Shown here piece by piece: positions 6,524 to 12,896 of a stretch of 13,366 nucleotides of DNA (its first letter is position 1; every line of letters starts with the position of its first letter). Where the stretch lies: positions 1 through 13,366 of the forward strand of contig JBDTOI010000119.1 in NCBI GenBank assembly GCA_039933315.1, in the 5' to 3' direction. Position numbers and translations under genes: made by a program. The DNA comes from DASXRU01 sp039933315 (lineage in GTDB: Bacteria; Acidobacteriota; Blastocatellia; Pyrinomonadales; Pyrinomonadaceae). The notes below the pieces were generated by a model that was given only the letters and a program-made list of their open reading frames with translations, ran no database searches and had not been told where the DNA came from.

Positions 6524-6524
6524 A

Positions 6525-7088
6525 TCAGCCACGGCCGAAAACCTCCGCCAGGGCAATCCGGAATCCAGGTACGATTTCGCCGCCGTCCAGGCTGTCCTTC
6601 TCCGTAAGCAGCACAATATCCGAAAGCGAGCGATAGACCGTGATCGTGTGTAGTTTTGGGCTCACCACCCAGACCATCCGCGTGCCGGCTTCGAGCCACT
6701 TCTGAACCTTCTCTTCTACCGCTGTTACTCTGTCACTCGGACTGAGAACTTCAACAGCGAGATCGGGTGCGCCACGCCAATAGCCTTTTACGTCACCCGC
6801 CGCTTCGATTCGTTCCCGCCTTAGAAAAGCTACATCGGGAGCGCGCACCGTATCAGGATCTTCTTCAATTTTGAACCCAGTTTCTGCCGCGTAAACCACA
6901 CCAAGATTGTTGCTCTCGACATATTGATGTAGTGGCCCGGCGATACGCATTGCTACAAGTCCGTGCTTATGCCCGGGAGGAGGAGGCATACGGATCAGTT
7001 CTCCTTTCACGAGCTCGTAGCGATAGCCGTCATCCGGCATCGCCAACAGCTCTTCCGCGGTAATTGGTTTCGTGATCGTAGTACTCAC
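6525..7088 (-). CDS. Uma2 family (DUF820) PD-(D/E)XK nuclease-like protein
   Basis: This 187-aa protein has the family layout: TAEELLAMPDDGYRYELVKG (10-29), D85 in APDVAFLR, E113 in VEVLSPSD and K127 in EEKVQKW, which together would make the PD-(D/E)XK metal site. It then has the GTRMVWVVSP...ITVYR strand-helix ending. The start is GTG at 7088, overlapping the korA TGA by four bases (GTGA), which suggests coupled translation. Uma2 proteins are expanded in Cyanobacteria, Chloroflexi and Acidobacteria. Their biological role is poorly known, and a nuclease function is inferred from fold only. The next gene starts one base after its stop, so the two may act as a pair. Confidence 0.8.
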   Translation of the reverse strand: MSTTITKPITAEELLAMPDDGYRYELVKGELIRMPPPPGHKHGLVAMRIAGPLHQYVESNNLGVVYAAETGFKIEEDPDTVRAPDVAFLRRERIEAAGDVKGYWRGAPDLAVEVLSPSDRVTAVEEKVQKWLEAGTRMVWVVSPKLHTITVYRSLSDIVLLTEKDSLDGGEIVPGFRIALAEVFGRG

Positions 7089-8947
7089 AAATACTCCTCA
7101 ACCTTGCTTACAATCTCGCGAATCTGAAAAGGGCGGCCTTTGACTTTCGAGAAGGCGACGGCGTCAACCAGAAACTTGGCCCTGATCATGGTGCAGAGCT
7201 GGCCCAGGTTCATCTCCGGGATGATGACCGTCTCGAATCCGCCCAGCACTTCGCCCAGGTTCTTCGGGAAAGGATTCAGATAACGCAGGTGGGCCGCCGA
7301 GACGCTCTTGCCTTCCTTCTGCAATCTCTCTACCGCGGTAGTGATCGAGCCGTATGTTGATCCCCAACCCAGCACCAGGACCTTCCCAGTCTTTTCCCCG
7401 AAAATCTCCACCGGGGGAATATCATTGGCAGCGCGATCAACTTTTTCCTGGCGCAGCAGCACCATGAAGTGGTGGTTCTCAGGATCGTAGTTAACATTGC
7501 CGGTGATGTGCTGCTTTTCAATGCCGCCTACGCGATGTTCCAACCCGGGAGTTCCCGGAATCGCGTACGGTCGCGACAAGGTTTGTTCATCACGAGCATA
7601 GGGCATGAAGTTCGTGGGATCGGTGGTGAACTTAATGTCGATCTTCGGCAGGTCGGCGATCTCGGGAATGGCCCAGGGCTCGGCGCCGTTTGCCAGATAG
7701 CCGTCCGAGAGATAGAAAACCGGCACCATATATTTAAAAGCGAGACGCACGGCTTCGATGGCCATGTGAAAACAATCAGCCGGCGTTGAAGGGGCAACGA
7801 CAATCGCGGGACATTCACCGTTGCGACCCCAGACTGCCTGGAACAAATCGGCCTGTTCGGTCTTGGTGGGCAAACCCGTCGAGGGACCGCCGCGCTGCAC
7901 GTTGATGATTACGATGGGCAGCTCAGTCATGACGGCCAGGCCAATGGCTTCCTGCTTTAGCGCCACTCCGGGCCCTGAAGTCCCGGTCAGCCCTATATGT
8001 CCCGTAAAGGACGCGCCGATCGCCGAACATACGGCTGCGATTTCGTCTTCCGCCTGAAAAGTTTTCACCCCGAAATTTTTGTAGCGCGCGAGATCGTGGA
8101 GAATATCGGACGCGGGGGTGATGGGATACGAGCCGTAGAACAGCGGCCGTCCCGCCAACTGCGACGCTGCCACAAACCCGATTGCGGTGGCTTCGTTGCC
8201 GGTAATCTTGCGATATTTGCCGGGAGCGATCTGGGCCTTCTTGACGGTGTAGTGCGTGGTGAAAACTTCCGTGGTGTCGGCAAAGTTATATCCCGTCTTG
8301 AGCACAATCTCATTCGCCTTGGCCAGCTCCGGGTTCTTGCCGAATTTGGCGTTGATCCACGCCACGGTGTTTTCCATCGGCCGGTCATAGAGCCAGTACA
8401 GCACGCCCAGCGCGAAAAAGTTTTTGCACCGGTCCATTTCCTTGCGCGAGAGCTGCACTACACCCTTCAACGCATTCATGTTCAGCGTGGTGATGGGAAG
8501 TCGATGGACGCGATAGCCTTTGAGCGTTCCGTCCTCGAGCGGGTTTGACTGGTAGGCGGCGTGGGCCAGGTTCTCTTTAGTGAACTCGTCGGTGTTAATA
8601 ATCAACGTGCCGCCGTCTTCCAAATCAGCAAGGTTTACTTTCAGGGCCGCGGGATTCATTGCCACCAGTACGTTGGGCTGATCGCCCGGGGTCCGTATGT
8701 CCTGACTGGAGAAGTTCAACTGAAATCCGCTGACGCCGGGCAGACTGCCGGCCGGGGCGCGAATCTCCGCCGGGAAATCCGGCAGCGTCGAAATGTCATT
8801 GCCGATGACCGCGGAAGTATTCGTGAACTGCGTGCCGGTCAACTGCATGCCGTCGCCCGAGTCGCCGGCGAATCGTATGGTGACAGCCTCCAGCTCTTCA
8901 GAAAACTTTTGCGTGTGCTCTACCGGGGGTTCAATTACAGTACTCAT
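7085..8947 (-). CDS. korA: 2-oxoglutarate:ferredoxin oxidoreductase, fused gamma-alpha subunit
   Basis: This 620-aa protein combines the gamma domain (about 20-210, TIRFAGDSGDGMQLTG...FPAEIRAPAG) with the alpha pyrimidine-binding and C-terminal domains: YGSYPITPASDIL (271-283), QAEDEIAA (298-305), GTSGPG (322-327), QRGGPSTGLPT (351-361). This fused form pairs with a KorB-type subunit, present at 4745-5866. The frame could extend to a TTG at 9016, but the extra 23 residues are encoded by the inverted-repeat element, so MSTVIEPP at 8947 is chosen. No Shine-Dalgarno is visible before it. No additional ferredoxin domain is present. The enzyme probably makes succinyl-CoA from 2-oxoglutarate with ferredoxin reduction. 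The unusual point is the two accessory genes separating it from korB. Confidence 0.9.
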   Translation of the reverse strand: MSTVIEPPVEHTQKFSEELEAVTIRFAGDSGDGMQLTGTQFTNTSAVIGNDISTLPDFPAEIRAPAGSLPGVSGFQLNFSSQDIRTPGDQPNVLVAMNPAALKVNLADLEDGGTLIINTDEFTKENLAHAAYQSNPLEDGTLKGYRVHRLPITTLNMNALKGVVQLSRKEMDRCKNFFALGVLYWLYDRPMENTVAWINAKFGKNPELAKANEIVLKTGYNFADTTEVFTTHYTVKKAQIAPGKYRKITGNEATAIGFVAASQLAGRPLFYGSYPITPASDILHDLARYKNFGVKTFQAEDEIAAVCSAIGASFTGHIGLTGTSGPGVALKQEAIGLAVMTELPIVIINVQRGGPSTGLPTKTEQADLFQAVWGRNGECPAIVVAPSTPADCFHMAIEAVRLAFKYMVPVFYLSDGYLANGAEPWAIPEIADLPKIDIKFTTDPTNFMPYARDEQTLSRPYAIPGTPGLEHRVGGIEKQHITGNVNYDPENHHFMVLLRQEKVDRAANDIPPVEIFGEKTGKVLVLGWGSTYGSITTAVERLQKEGKSVSAAHLRYLNPFPKNLGEVLGGFETVIIPEMNLGQLCTMIRAKFLVDAVAFSKVKGRPFQIREIVSKVEEYL

Positions 8948-8952
8948 GGTTT

Positions 8953-9032
8953 GATTTCGGAATGCGGATTTCGGATTTCGGATTTGAAACAAGGACTGAA
9001 GTTTTTGATCTTCCAATCCGCATTCCGAAATC
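8953..9032. repeat. Inverted-repeat element between CBS gene and korA
   Basis: Perfect 18-nt arms lie at 8953-8970 and 9015-9032 (GATTTCGGAATGCGGATT and its complement), with extra imperfect GGATTTC copies beside them. The right arm sequence recurs at 4693-4710. The loop contains a further palindrome at 8990-9007 (CAAGGACT-GA-AGTTTTTG) with two G-T pairs. The element occupies nearly the whole 102-nt gap and ends 5 nt before the korA ATG, displacing any ribosome binding site. Confidence 0.75.
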
Positions 9033-9049
9033 CGAATTCCGCAATCGCA

Positions 9050-9571
9050 TCATCCTCCTTCTTCGGTATCCATTACTTGCGCCGGCACCGGCGGCAGATT
9101 CATGGTTGTCTTGGGAAAACTTTCGGCCAGATAAGTGATCACATCAAACACCGAGATCGAGCCTACAAGTTTTCCGTCTGTTACCAGCGGGATGTTGCGA
9201 TAACTTTTCTCGTTCATCATCCGCACCGCTTCGCCGATGGTAGCTTCCGGAGTCAGCGTGCCAACTATTGGCGACATCCAGTTACTGACCGGGGCGCTCC
9301 AGTCCACTTCTTCGCCAATCACTTTGGTCAACAGATCGCGTTCGGTAAAGATCCCTACGATGCGGTCGTGCTCGCAAACGATAGCGCAGCCACCTTCGTC
9401 TTTCTTCATAACCTCAATCGCCTGCGCCAGAGGCGTGGAGGGTTCGACACAGACGAAATCGTCCGTCTCCATGAGATTCACTTTGTCTTCGCGCAGGCGC
9501 GGCAATACTTCGCTTTTGCTGCTTATTTCAACCTCCGGTTGCGGTCCGGCGCTGTTCTGATTTGTAGACAT
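9050..9571 (-). CDS. CBS-domain-pair protein
   Basis: This 173-aa protein has a short polar N-terminal tail and then two CBS motifs. The first is about residues 35-90 (VCVEPSTPLAQAIEVMKKDEG, then RIVGIFTERDLLTKVI). The second is about 98-155 (MSPIVGTLTPEATIGEAVRMM, then GKLVGSISVFDVITYLAE). GIFTERDLL and GSISVFDVI carry the acidic residue that binds ribose in adenosyl nucleotides. No enzyme domain is attached. Free-standing CBS pairs usually bind AMP, ADP, ATP or related ligands and adjust a partner. Its position just upstream of korA on the same strand suggests energy-state sensing linked to the oxidoreductase, but the repeat element in between leaves co-transcription unproven. The C-terminus ends in Glu/Gly (TEEGG). 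Confidence 0.85.
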   Translation of the reverse strand: MSTNQNSAGPQPEVEISSKSEVLPRLREDKVNLMETDDFVCVEPSTPLAQAIEVMKKDEGGCAIVCEHDRIVGIFTERDLLTKVIGEEVDWSAPVSNWMSPIVGTLTPEATIGEAVRMMNEKSYRNIPLVTDGKLVGSISVFDVITYLAESFPKTTMNLPPVPAQVMDTEEGG

Positions 9572-9621
9572 GGATGAGTGAAGTCTCTCGCTCGATTACC
9601 GTTTTACTGAATGCTTTTGAA

Positions 9622-9627
9622 ATTGTA
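9622..9627 (-). promoter_or_regulatory. Possible -10 box upstream of the CBS gene
   Basis: The minus strand reads TACAAT here, about 50 nt before the ATG at 9571. A matching -35 is weak (TTTCCG-like), so this is only a candidate start for the CBS-kor transcript. Confidence 0.3.
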
Positions 9628-9686
9628 GCAGCAAAGCCGCATAAGCGGAAAAGGAGGGCTTACTTCGGTAGTGTCCCAAGGTTCGT

Positions 9687-9752
9687 AGGGGCGTCCCTCC
9701 GTGGGCGCCCCTGTCCGAACATCACATGGGGCGCCCACGGAGGGACGCCCCT
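9687..9752. repeat. Perfect 25-nt inverted repeat at the end of the cysteine desulfurase gene
   Basis: Arms 9687-9711 and 9728-9752 pair over all 25 bases around a 16-nt spacer. The core is GGGGCGTCCCTCCGTGGGCG. The right arm encodes the last residues of the desulfurase (GASLRGRPM), and the stop TGA (9722-9724) lies in the spacer. GASLRGRP is a peptide style I associate with a widespread bacterial repeat. As RNA it is a very stable hairpin, a likely transcript end or 3' stabiliser, but without a clear U-run. Confidence 0.85.
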
Positions 9753-10912
9753 GCAAGCTCCTCGGCGTACGGGGACGTTTCGGCGAGCTGTTTGATGATT
9801 CCCGGTAAGGCACTCAGCGTATGTTCAATCTCTTCTGCGGTGTTATAGCGTCCCAGCGAAAACCTGATTGAGCCGCGCGCCGCTGTATAGGGAATATTCA
9901 TCGCAGTTAACACCGCTGAGGCTTCATGGCTGTCCGAATTGCAGGCCGAGCCGGTGGAAACACATATGCCGGCGGCGTCCAGGCGACGAAGGATGTTTTC
10001 CCCGTCGATGTACTCGAAAGATACGTTGGAGGTATTCGGCAGGCGCTGGTCTCGGTTCACCGTACCGTTTAACCTGGCGTTGGCAATGGTCGACAGAATT
10101 TCATCCTCCAGTCGATCGCGAAGTTCACGAATGCGACTATGGTCAGTGAACGTCCGTGCCAGTTCACAAGCGGCGCCCAGCCCGACGATGTAGGGTACGG
10201 CTTCCGTGCCGGCGCGCCGGCCCTGCTCCTGTCCGCCGCCGATGATGAAGGGAGGAAGTTTTATTCCCTGGCGAATGTAAAGCGCACCCACGCCTTTCGG
10301 CGCGTGAAACTTGTGTCCTGAAACAGAAAACAGATCGATGGGCCACTCGCGTAACTTAATAGGAAGCTTGCCCACCGCCTGCACGCCGTCAACGTGAAAC
10401 ACCGCGTCAGAATTCTCGCGCACAATTCTGCCAATCTCCTCGATCGGAAACAGCACTCCCGTTTCGTTGTTTGCCAGCATCACGGAGACCAGGCCGGTAT
10501 CGCGCCGCAGGGCTTGGCGCAGGTCATCGAGATCGACCTCGCCGCTTTCATTAACTTCCAGCCACGATACTTCGCAACCTATTTGCGCCAGATGCTCGCA
10601 GAGCTTCCGCACCGCTTCGTGCTCGACCCGGGTCGTAATGATGTGACGTTTGGTTGGGTTCTGTTCCAGAAAGCCGCCAATGGCCCAGTTATCAGATTCC
10701 GAGCCGCAGGAAGTAAAGACGATCTCGCTTGCTTCCGCCGCGCCCAGCAGTTCAGCCACCTGCTCGCGAGCGCGTTCGACGGCAGCGCGCATGTTGCGGC
10801 CAAAGGTGTGCGCCGAAGACGGATTGCCGTAGAGCAAAGTCAGGTAGGGCTGCATCGCGTCAAAAACTTCCGGAGCAACCTGCGTGGTGGCGTTGTTATC
10901 CAGGTAGATCAT
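9722..10912 (-). CDS. iscS: Cysteine desulfurase (NifS/IscS family)
   Basis: This 396-aa PLP enzyme takes sulfur from L-cysteine, giving alanine and an enzyme persulfide for iron-sulfur cluster and other sulfur pathways. The fold-type I signatures are complete: YLDNNATT (3-10), H98 in VEHEAV, HVDGVQAVGK (173-182), the PLP lysine K201 in SGHKFHAPKG, RAGTEAVP (233-240), and the catalytic C324 in STGSACNS. The close SGSACN-type loop fits the group that includes NifS and IscS; the choice between them is not certain. The last about nine residues (GASLRGRPM) come from the inverted repeat and are not part of the family. The ATG at 10912 is only two bases from a second repeat element, so no Shine-Dalgarno is present. 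It is divergent from mrp, another iron-sulfur factor. Confidence 0.9.
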   Translation of the reverse strand: MIYLDNNATTQVAPEVFDAMQPYLTLLYGNPSSAHTFGRNMRAAVERAREQVAELLGAAEASEIVFTSCGSESDNWAIGGFLEQNPTKRHIITTRVEHEAVRKLCEHLAQIGCEVSWLEVNESGEVDLDDLRQALRRDTGLVSVMLANNETGVLFPIEEIGRIVRENSDAVFHVDGVQAVGKLPIKLREWPIDLFSVSGHKFHAPKGVGALYIRQGIKLPPFIIGGGQEQGRRAGTEAVPYIVGLGAACELARTFTDHSRIRELRDRLEDEILSTIANARLNGTVNRDQRLPNTSNVSFEYIDGENILRRLDAAGICVSTGSACNSDSHEASAVLTAMNIPYTAARGSIRFSLGRYNTAEEIEHTLSALPGIIKQLAETSPYAEELAGASLRGRPM

Positions 10913-10914
10913 GC

Positions 10915-11000
10915 ATCCACAGATTACACCGATTACACAGATTTCAACCCCTTAAATAAGGCGGCTGTCTTCATCTGTGTAATCGGTGTAATCTGTGGAT
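10915..11000. repeat. Perfect 28-nt inverted repeat between divergent iscS and mrp
   Basis: Arms 10915-10942 and 10973-11000 pair over all 28 bases (ATCCACAGATTACACCGATT... and its complement), with a 30-nt spacer. Each arm has an internal near-repeat (CAGATTACAC-CGATTACAC). It starts two bases upstream of the iscS ATG and ends eight bases before the mrp -35 box. It therefore forms the 5' untranslated region of iscS and would fold there as a long hairpin. Confidence 0.85.
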
Positions 11001-11007
11001 TCCGGGT

Positions 11008-11036
11008 TCGACAATGCAGTTACATTCCGGCATAAT
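11008..11036 (+). promoter_or_regulatory. Sigma70-type promoter for mrp
   Basis: TCGACA (11008-11013), a 17-nt spacer, and CATAAT (11031-11036) each differ from consensus by one base. Transcription would start near 11043, about 38 nt before the mrp ATG. Confidence 0.6.
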
Positions 11037-11080
11037 TCAGTCCTTAACCGACTAAATACAGCTTCCATAATTCGAATTGT

Positions 11081-12163
11081 ATGTCTCAACTAACAGAAGA
11101 ACTCGTATTGCAAACGCTGCGGCAGATCAGGGACCCCGATCTGCACAAGGATATCGTCACGCTTGGTTTCATCAGGGACTTGAAGATTGAAAGCGGAAAC
11201 GTCTCTTTTCGTATTGTTCTGACTACGCCAGCCTGCCCGGTGAAGGAACAGATGGAAGGCGAAGCGCATTCCCTCGTCAGCGCTTTGCCCGGCGTTCAGT
11301 CTGTCAAAGTAACCATGGATGCGGATGTGCCTAAGGGTCGCGGGATCGGCGAGAAACTTTCCATTGAAGGCGTGCGCAACATCGTTGCCGTTTCGTCAGG
11401 CAAAGGCGGCGTAGGTAAATCGACTGTCTCAGTTAATCTGGCCGTGTCGCTCGCGCTCGATGGCGCCCGCGTTGGTTTGATGGACGCCGATGTCTATGGA
11501 CCCAACGTGCCGATCATGCTTGGCGCCAGCCAGGCGCGCCCGGAAGTTGAAGGCAACAAGCTGATTCCCATCGAAGCTTACGGAATCAAGCTGATGTCGA
11601 TGGCCATTCTGCAGCCCGGCGATAAGCCCTTGATTGTGCGCGGCCCAATTCTGCACGGCCTGGTTAAGCAGTTTCTCTCTGATGTGAAGTGGGGCGAGCT
11701 GGATTACCTGATAGTGGATATGCCTCCCGGCACGGGCGATGTCCAACTAAGCCTGGCCCAACTGGTCCCGGTGCAGGGCGCCGTGCTGGTAACCACGCCG
11801 CAGGAAGTTGCGTTGATCGATGTGCGTCGCGCGCTGAAGATGTTTGAGACGGTGGCTGTCCCGGTGCTCGGCATCGTCGAGAACATGAGCTATTTCATCG
11901 CCCCGGATACAGGCAATCGCTACAACATCTTCGGCGAAGGCGGGGGCCAGCGTCTGGCTGAACAGTATGGCGTGCCTTTCCTGGGCTCCGTGCCGCTGGC
12001 AATCGAAGTACGCGAAGGTGGAGACAAAGGTGTCCCTGTCGTCGTCAGCCACCCCGAATCACCGCAGGCTCAGGCCTTTAAGCACGTGGCTGAAGAAGTT
12101 GCGCGGCAAGTGTCGATCGAGGCGATGAAACCTGAGCTTGTCGTTTTGGGCAAATCTCAGTAA
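11081..12163 (+). CDS. mrp: Mrp/ApbC-type iron-sulfur cluster carrier ATPase
   Basis: The protein has 360 aa. Residues 1-85 are a MIP18/DUF59 domain (RDPDLHKDIVTLGFI, conserved C52 in TTPACPV). Residues 100-340 are the MinD/ParA-like ATPase with the deviant Walker A GKGGVGKST (107-115), DADVYGPNVP (135-144) and VDMPPGTGDVQLSL (212-225, Mrp signature). The family assembles and hands on [4Fe-4S] clusters in the cytoplasm. The Cys-x-x-Cys that usually follows ENMSYF and bridges a cluster at the dimer face is missing: residues 273-278 read IAPDTG. Some Mrp relatives lack it, so carrier function may rely on other ligands or be altered. It has a good upstream promoter but no clear Shine-Dalgarno. 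The divergent desulfurase and the downstream A-type carrier support the role. Confidence 0.9.
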   Translation: MSQLTEELVLQTLRQIRDPDLHKDIVTLGFIRDLKIESGNVSFRIVLTTPACPVKEQMEGEAHSLVSALPGVQSVKVTMDADVPKGRGIGEKLSIEGVRNIVAVSSGKGGVGKSTVSVNLAVSLALDGARVGLMDADVYGPNVPIMLGASQARPEVEGNKLIPIEAYGIKLMSMAILQPGDKPLIVRGPILHGLVKQFLSDVKWGELDYLIVDMPPGTGDVQLSLAQLVPVQGAVLVTTPQEVALIDVRRALKMFETVAVPVLGIVENMSYFIAPDTGNRYNIFGEGGGQRLAEQYGVPFLGSVPLAIEVREGGDKGVPVVVSHPESPQAQAFKHVAEEVARQVSIEAMKPELVVLGKSQ

Positions 12164-12251
12164 GATGAATTTGCGATTTTCGAAGGCAATTCCTCATCGA
12201 CTCATTGCATCATAATAGCGATTGAGTAACTGAATAACTTGAAGAACTTTT

Positions 12252-12256
12252 AGGAG
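12252..12256 (+). promoter_or_regulatory. Ribosome binding site of the A-type carrier gene
   Basis: AGGAG lies 10 nt before the ATG at 12267. This supports the long N-terminal form over internal Met21 or Met23. Confidence 0.65.
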
Positions 12257-12266
12257 AAATAAACAC

Positions 12267-12659
12267 ATGTCAGCTACAACAACTACGCCGGAAACGACCA
12301 ATGCACCGGCAGCAAACGCGCCGCCGATGTCTATGAACGTTACCGATCCGGCGGTCACGGAAATTAAGAAGTTTATGACCAGCGAAGAAGGACTCCCGGA
12401 GACTGCCGGTCTGCGCGTGCGCGTGGTGCCAGGTGGCTGCTCGGGATTTCAATACAGTCTGAATATCGAGGAAGACTCGCGCCAGGGCGATTTCGTGCTG
12501 GACGAAAAAGGCGTGCGTCTCTTTGTCGATATGTTCAGCGCTCAGTATCTGAACGGCATCGAGATCGACTATGTCACAGGCGTGATGGGCTCGGGCTTCA
12601 CGTTCAAGAACCCGAACGCATCGGGCGGCTGCGGCTGCGGCTCTTCGTTCACCGTCTAG
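12267..12659 (+). CDS. erpA: A-type iron-sulfur cluster carrier (IscA/ErpA family)
   Basis: This 130-aa protein holds the whole HesB/IscA domain from about residue 24: LRVRVVPGGCSGFQY with C58, DEKGVRLFVD (79-88), IDYVTG (100-105), GSGFTFKNPNA (108-118), and the C122-x-C124 pair in GGCGCGSSF. The three cysteines bind the cluster that is passed to client enzymes. The first 22 residues are a Thr/Ala/Pro-rich tail absent from the roughly 107-residue family core. The start with AGGAG is nevertheless the best supported. Family members erpA, iscA and sufA are hard to separate by sequence, so the symbol is tentative. It follows mrp by 103 nt on the same strand and is closed by an intrinsic terminator, so it may be read from the mrp promoter. 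Confidence 0.88.
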   Translation: MSATTTTPETTNAPAANAPPMSMNVTDPAVTEIKKFMTSEEGLPETAGLRVRVVPGGCSGFQYSLNIEEDSRQGDFVLDEKGVRLFVDMFSAQYLNGIEIDYVTGVMGSGFTFKNPNASGGCGCGSSFTV

Positions 12660-12683
12660 GCGCATCAAGCGCGATAAGCTGCG

Positions 12684-12722
12684 AAGCCCGGCGTTCCTCA
12701 GGATCGCCGGGCTTTCTTCTTT
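12684..12722 (+). terminator. Intrinsic terminator after the A-type carrier gene
   Basis: A 10-bp stem, AAGCCCGGCG (12684-12693) with CGCCGGGCTT (12705-12714), encloses an 11-nt loop and is followed by a T-rich run (TTCTTCTTT). Confidence 0.85.
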
Positions 12723-12726
12723 GTGG

Positions 12727-12744
12727 CACAGACTTCAGTCTGTG
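12727..12744. repeat. Small perfect palindrome with ACTTCAGT core
   Basis: CACAGACT-TC-AGTCTGTG has 8-bp arms. The core is the same as in the palindromes at 791-810, 851-870 and (inverted) 8990-9007, but the outer arms differ and still pair. Confidence 0.6.
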
Positions 12745-12786
12745 AGTTGAATTGTTCATCCCAACTCTGTGAGTGTCCGGGTTGAG

Positions 12787-12890
12787 GTTCACGCAAAGGC
12801 GCTAAGAAAGGAAAGACATAAGGCGCTAAGAAAACAACTCAACTCTTTGCGCCTTCTGCTTTTCACTTCTTAGCGCCTCTGCGTGAAACC
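12787..12890. repeat. Imperfect inverted-repeat element before the acetyltransferase gene
   Basis: The left arm at 12787-12811 (TTCACGCAAAGGCGCTAAG core) pairs with the right arm at 12866-12890 (CTTAGCGCCTCTGCGTGAA). Inside, AAGGCGCTAAGAAA occurs twice as a direct repeat (12796-12809 and 12820-12833), and CTTTGCGCCTT adds another inverted match. The element ends six bases before the ATG at 12897. Confidence 0.7.
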
Positions 12891-12896
12891 CCAACT

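Noticed and set aside
6524..6616. Longer nucleotidyltransferase start at 6616
   Set aside because: It would overlap the conserved end of Uma2 out of frame. The ATG one base after the Uma2 stop fits better.
8948..9016. Longer korA start at TTG 9016
   Set aside because: The added 23 residues come from the inverted-repeat element and are not expected in the family.
7997..9577. Plus-strand frames of 183 and 338 codons opposite korA and the CBS gene
   Set aside because: They lie antisense to well-identified genes and show no recognisable domain.
9604..9813. 69-codon minus-strand frame across the 25-nt inverted repeat
   Set aside because: It overlaps the desulfurase end in another frame and is made of repeat-derived Pro/Arg peptides.
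10394..11035. 213-codon plus-strand frame with TDYTDYTDF and ICVIGVICG
   Set aside because: It is antisense to the desulfurase and then runs through the 28-nt inverted repeat. Such peptides are typical translations of that DNA repeat.
12270..12668. 132-codon minus-strand frame opposite the A-type carrier
   Set aside because: It is a shadow of a conserved gene with all its Cys ligands in the sense frame.
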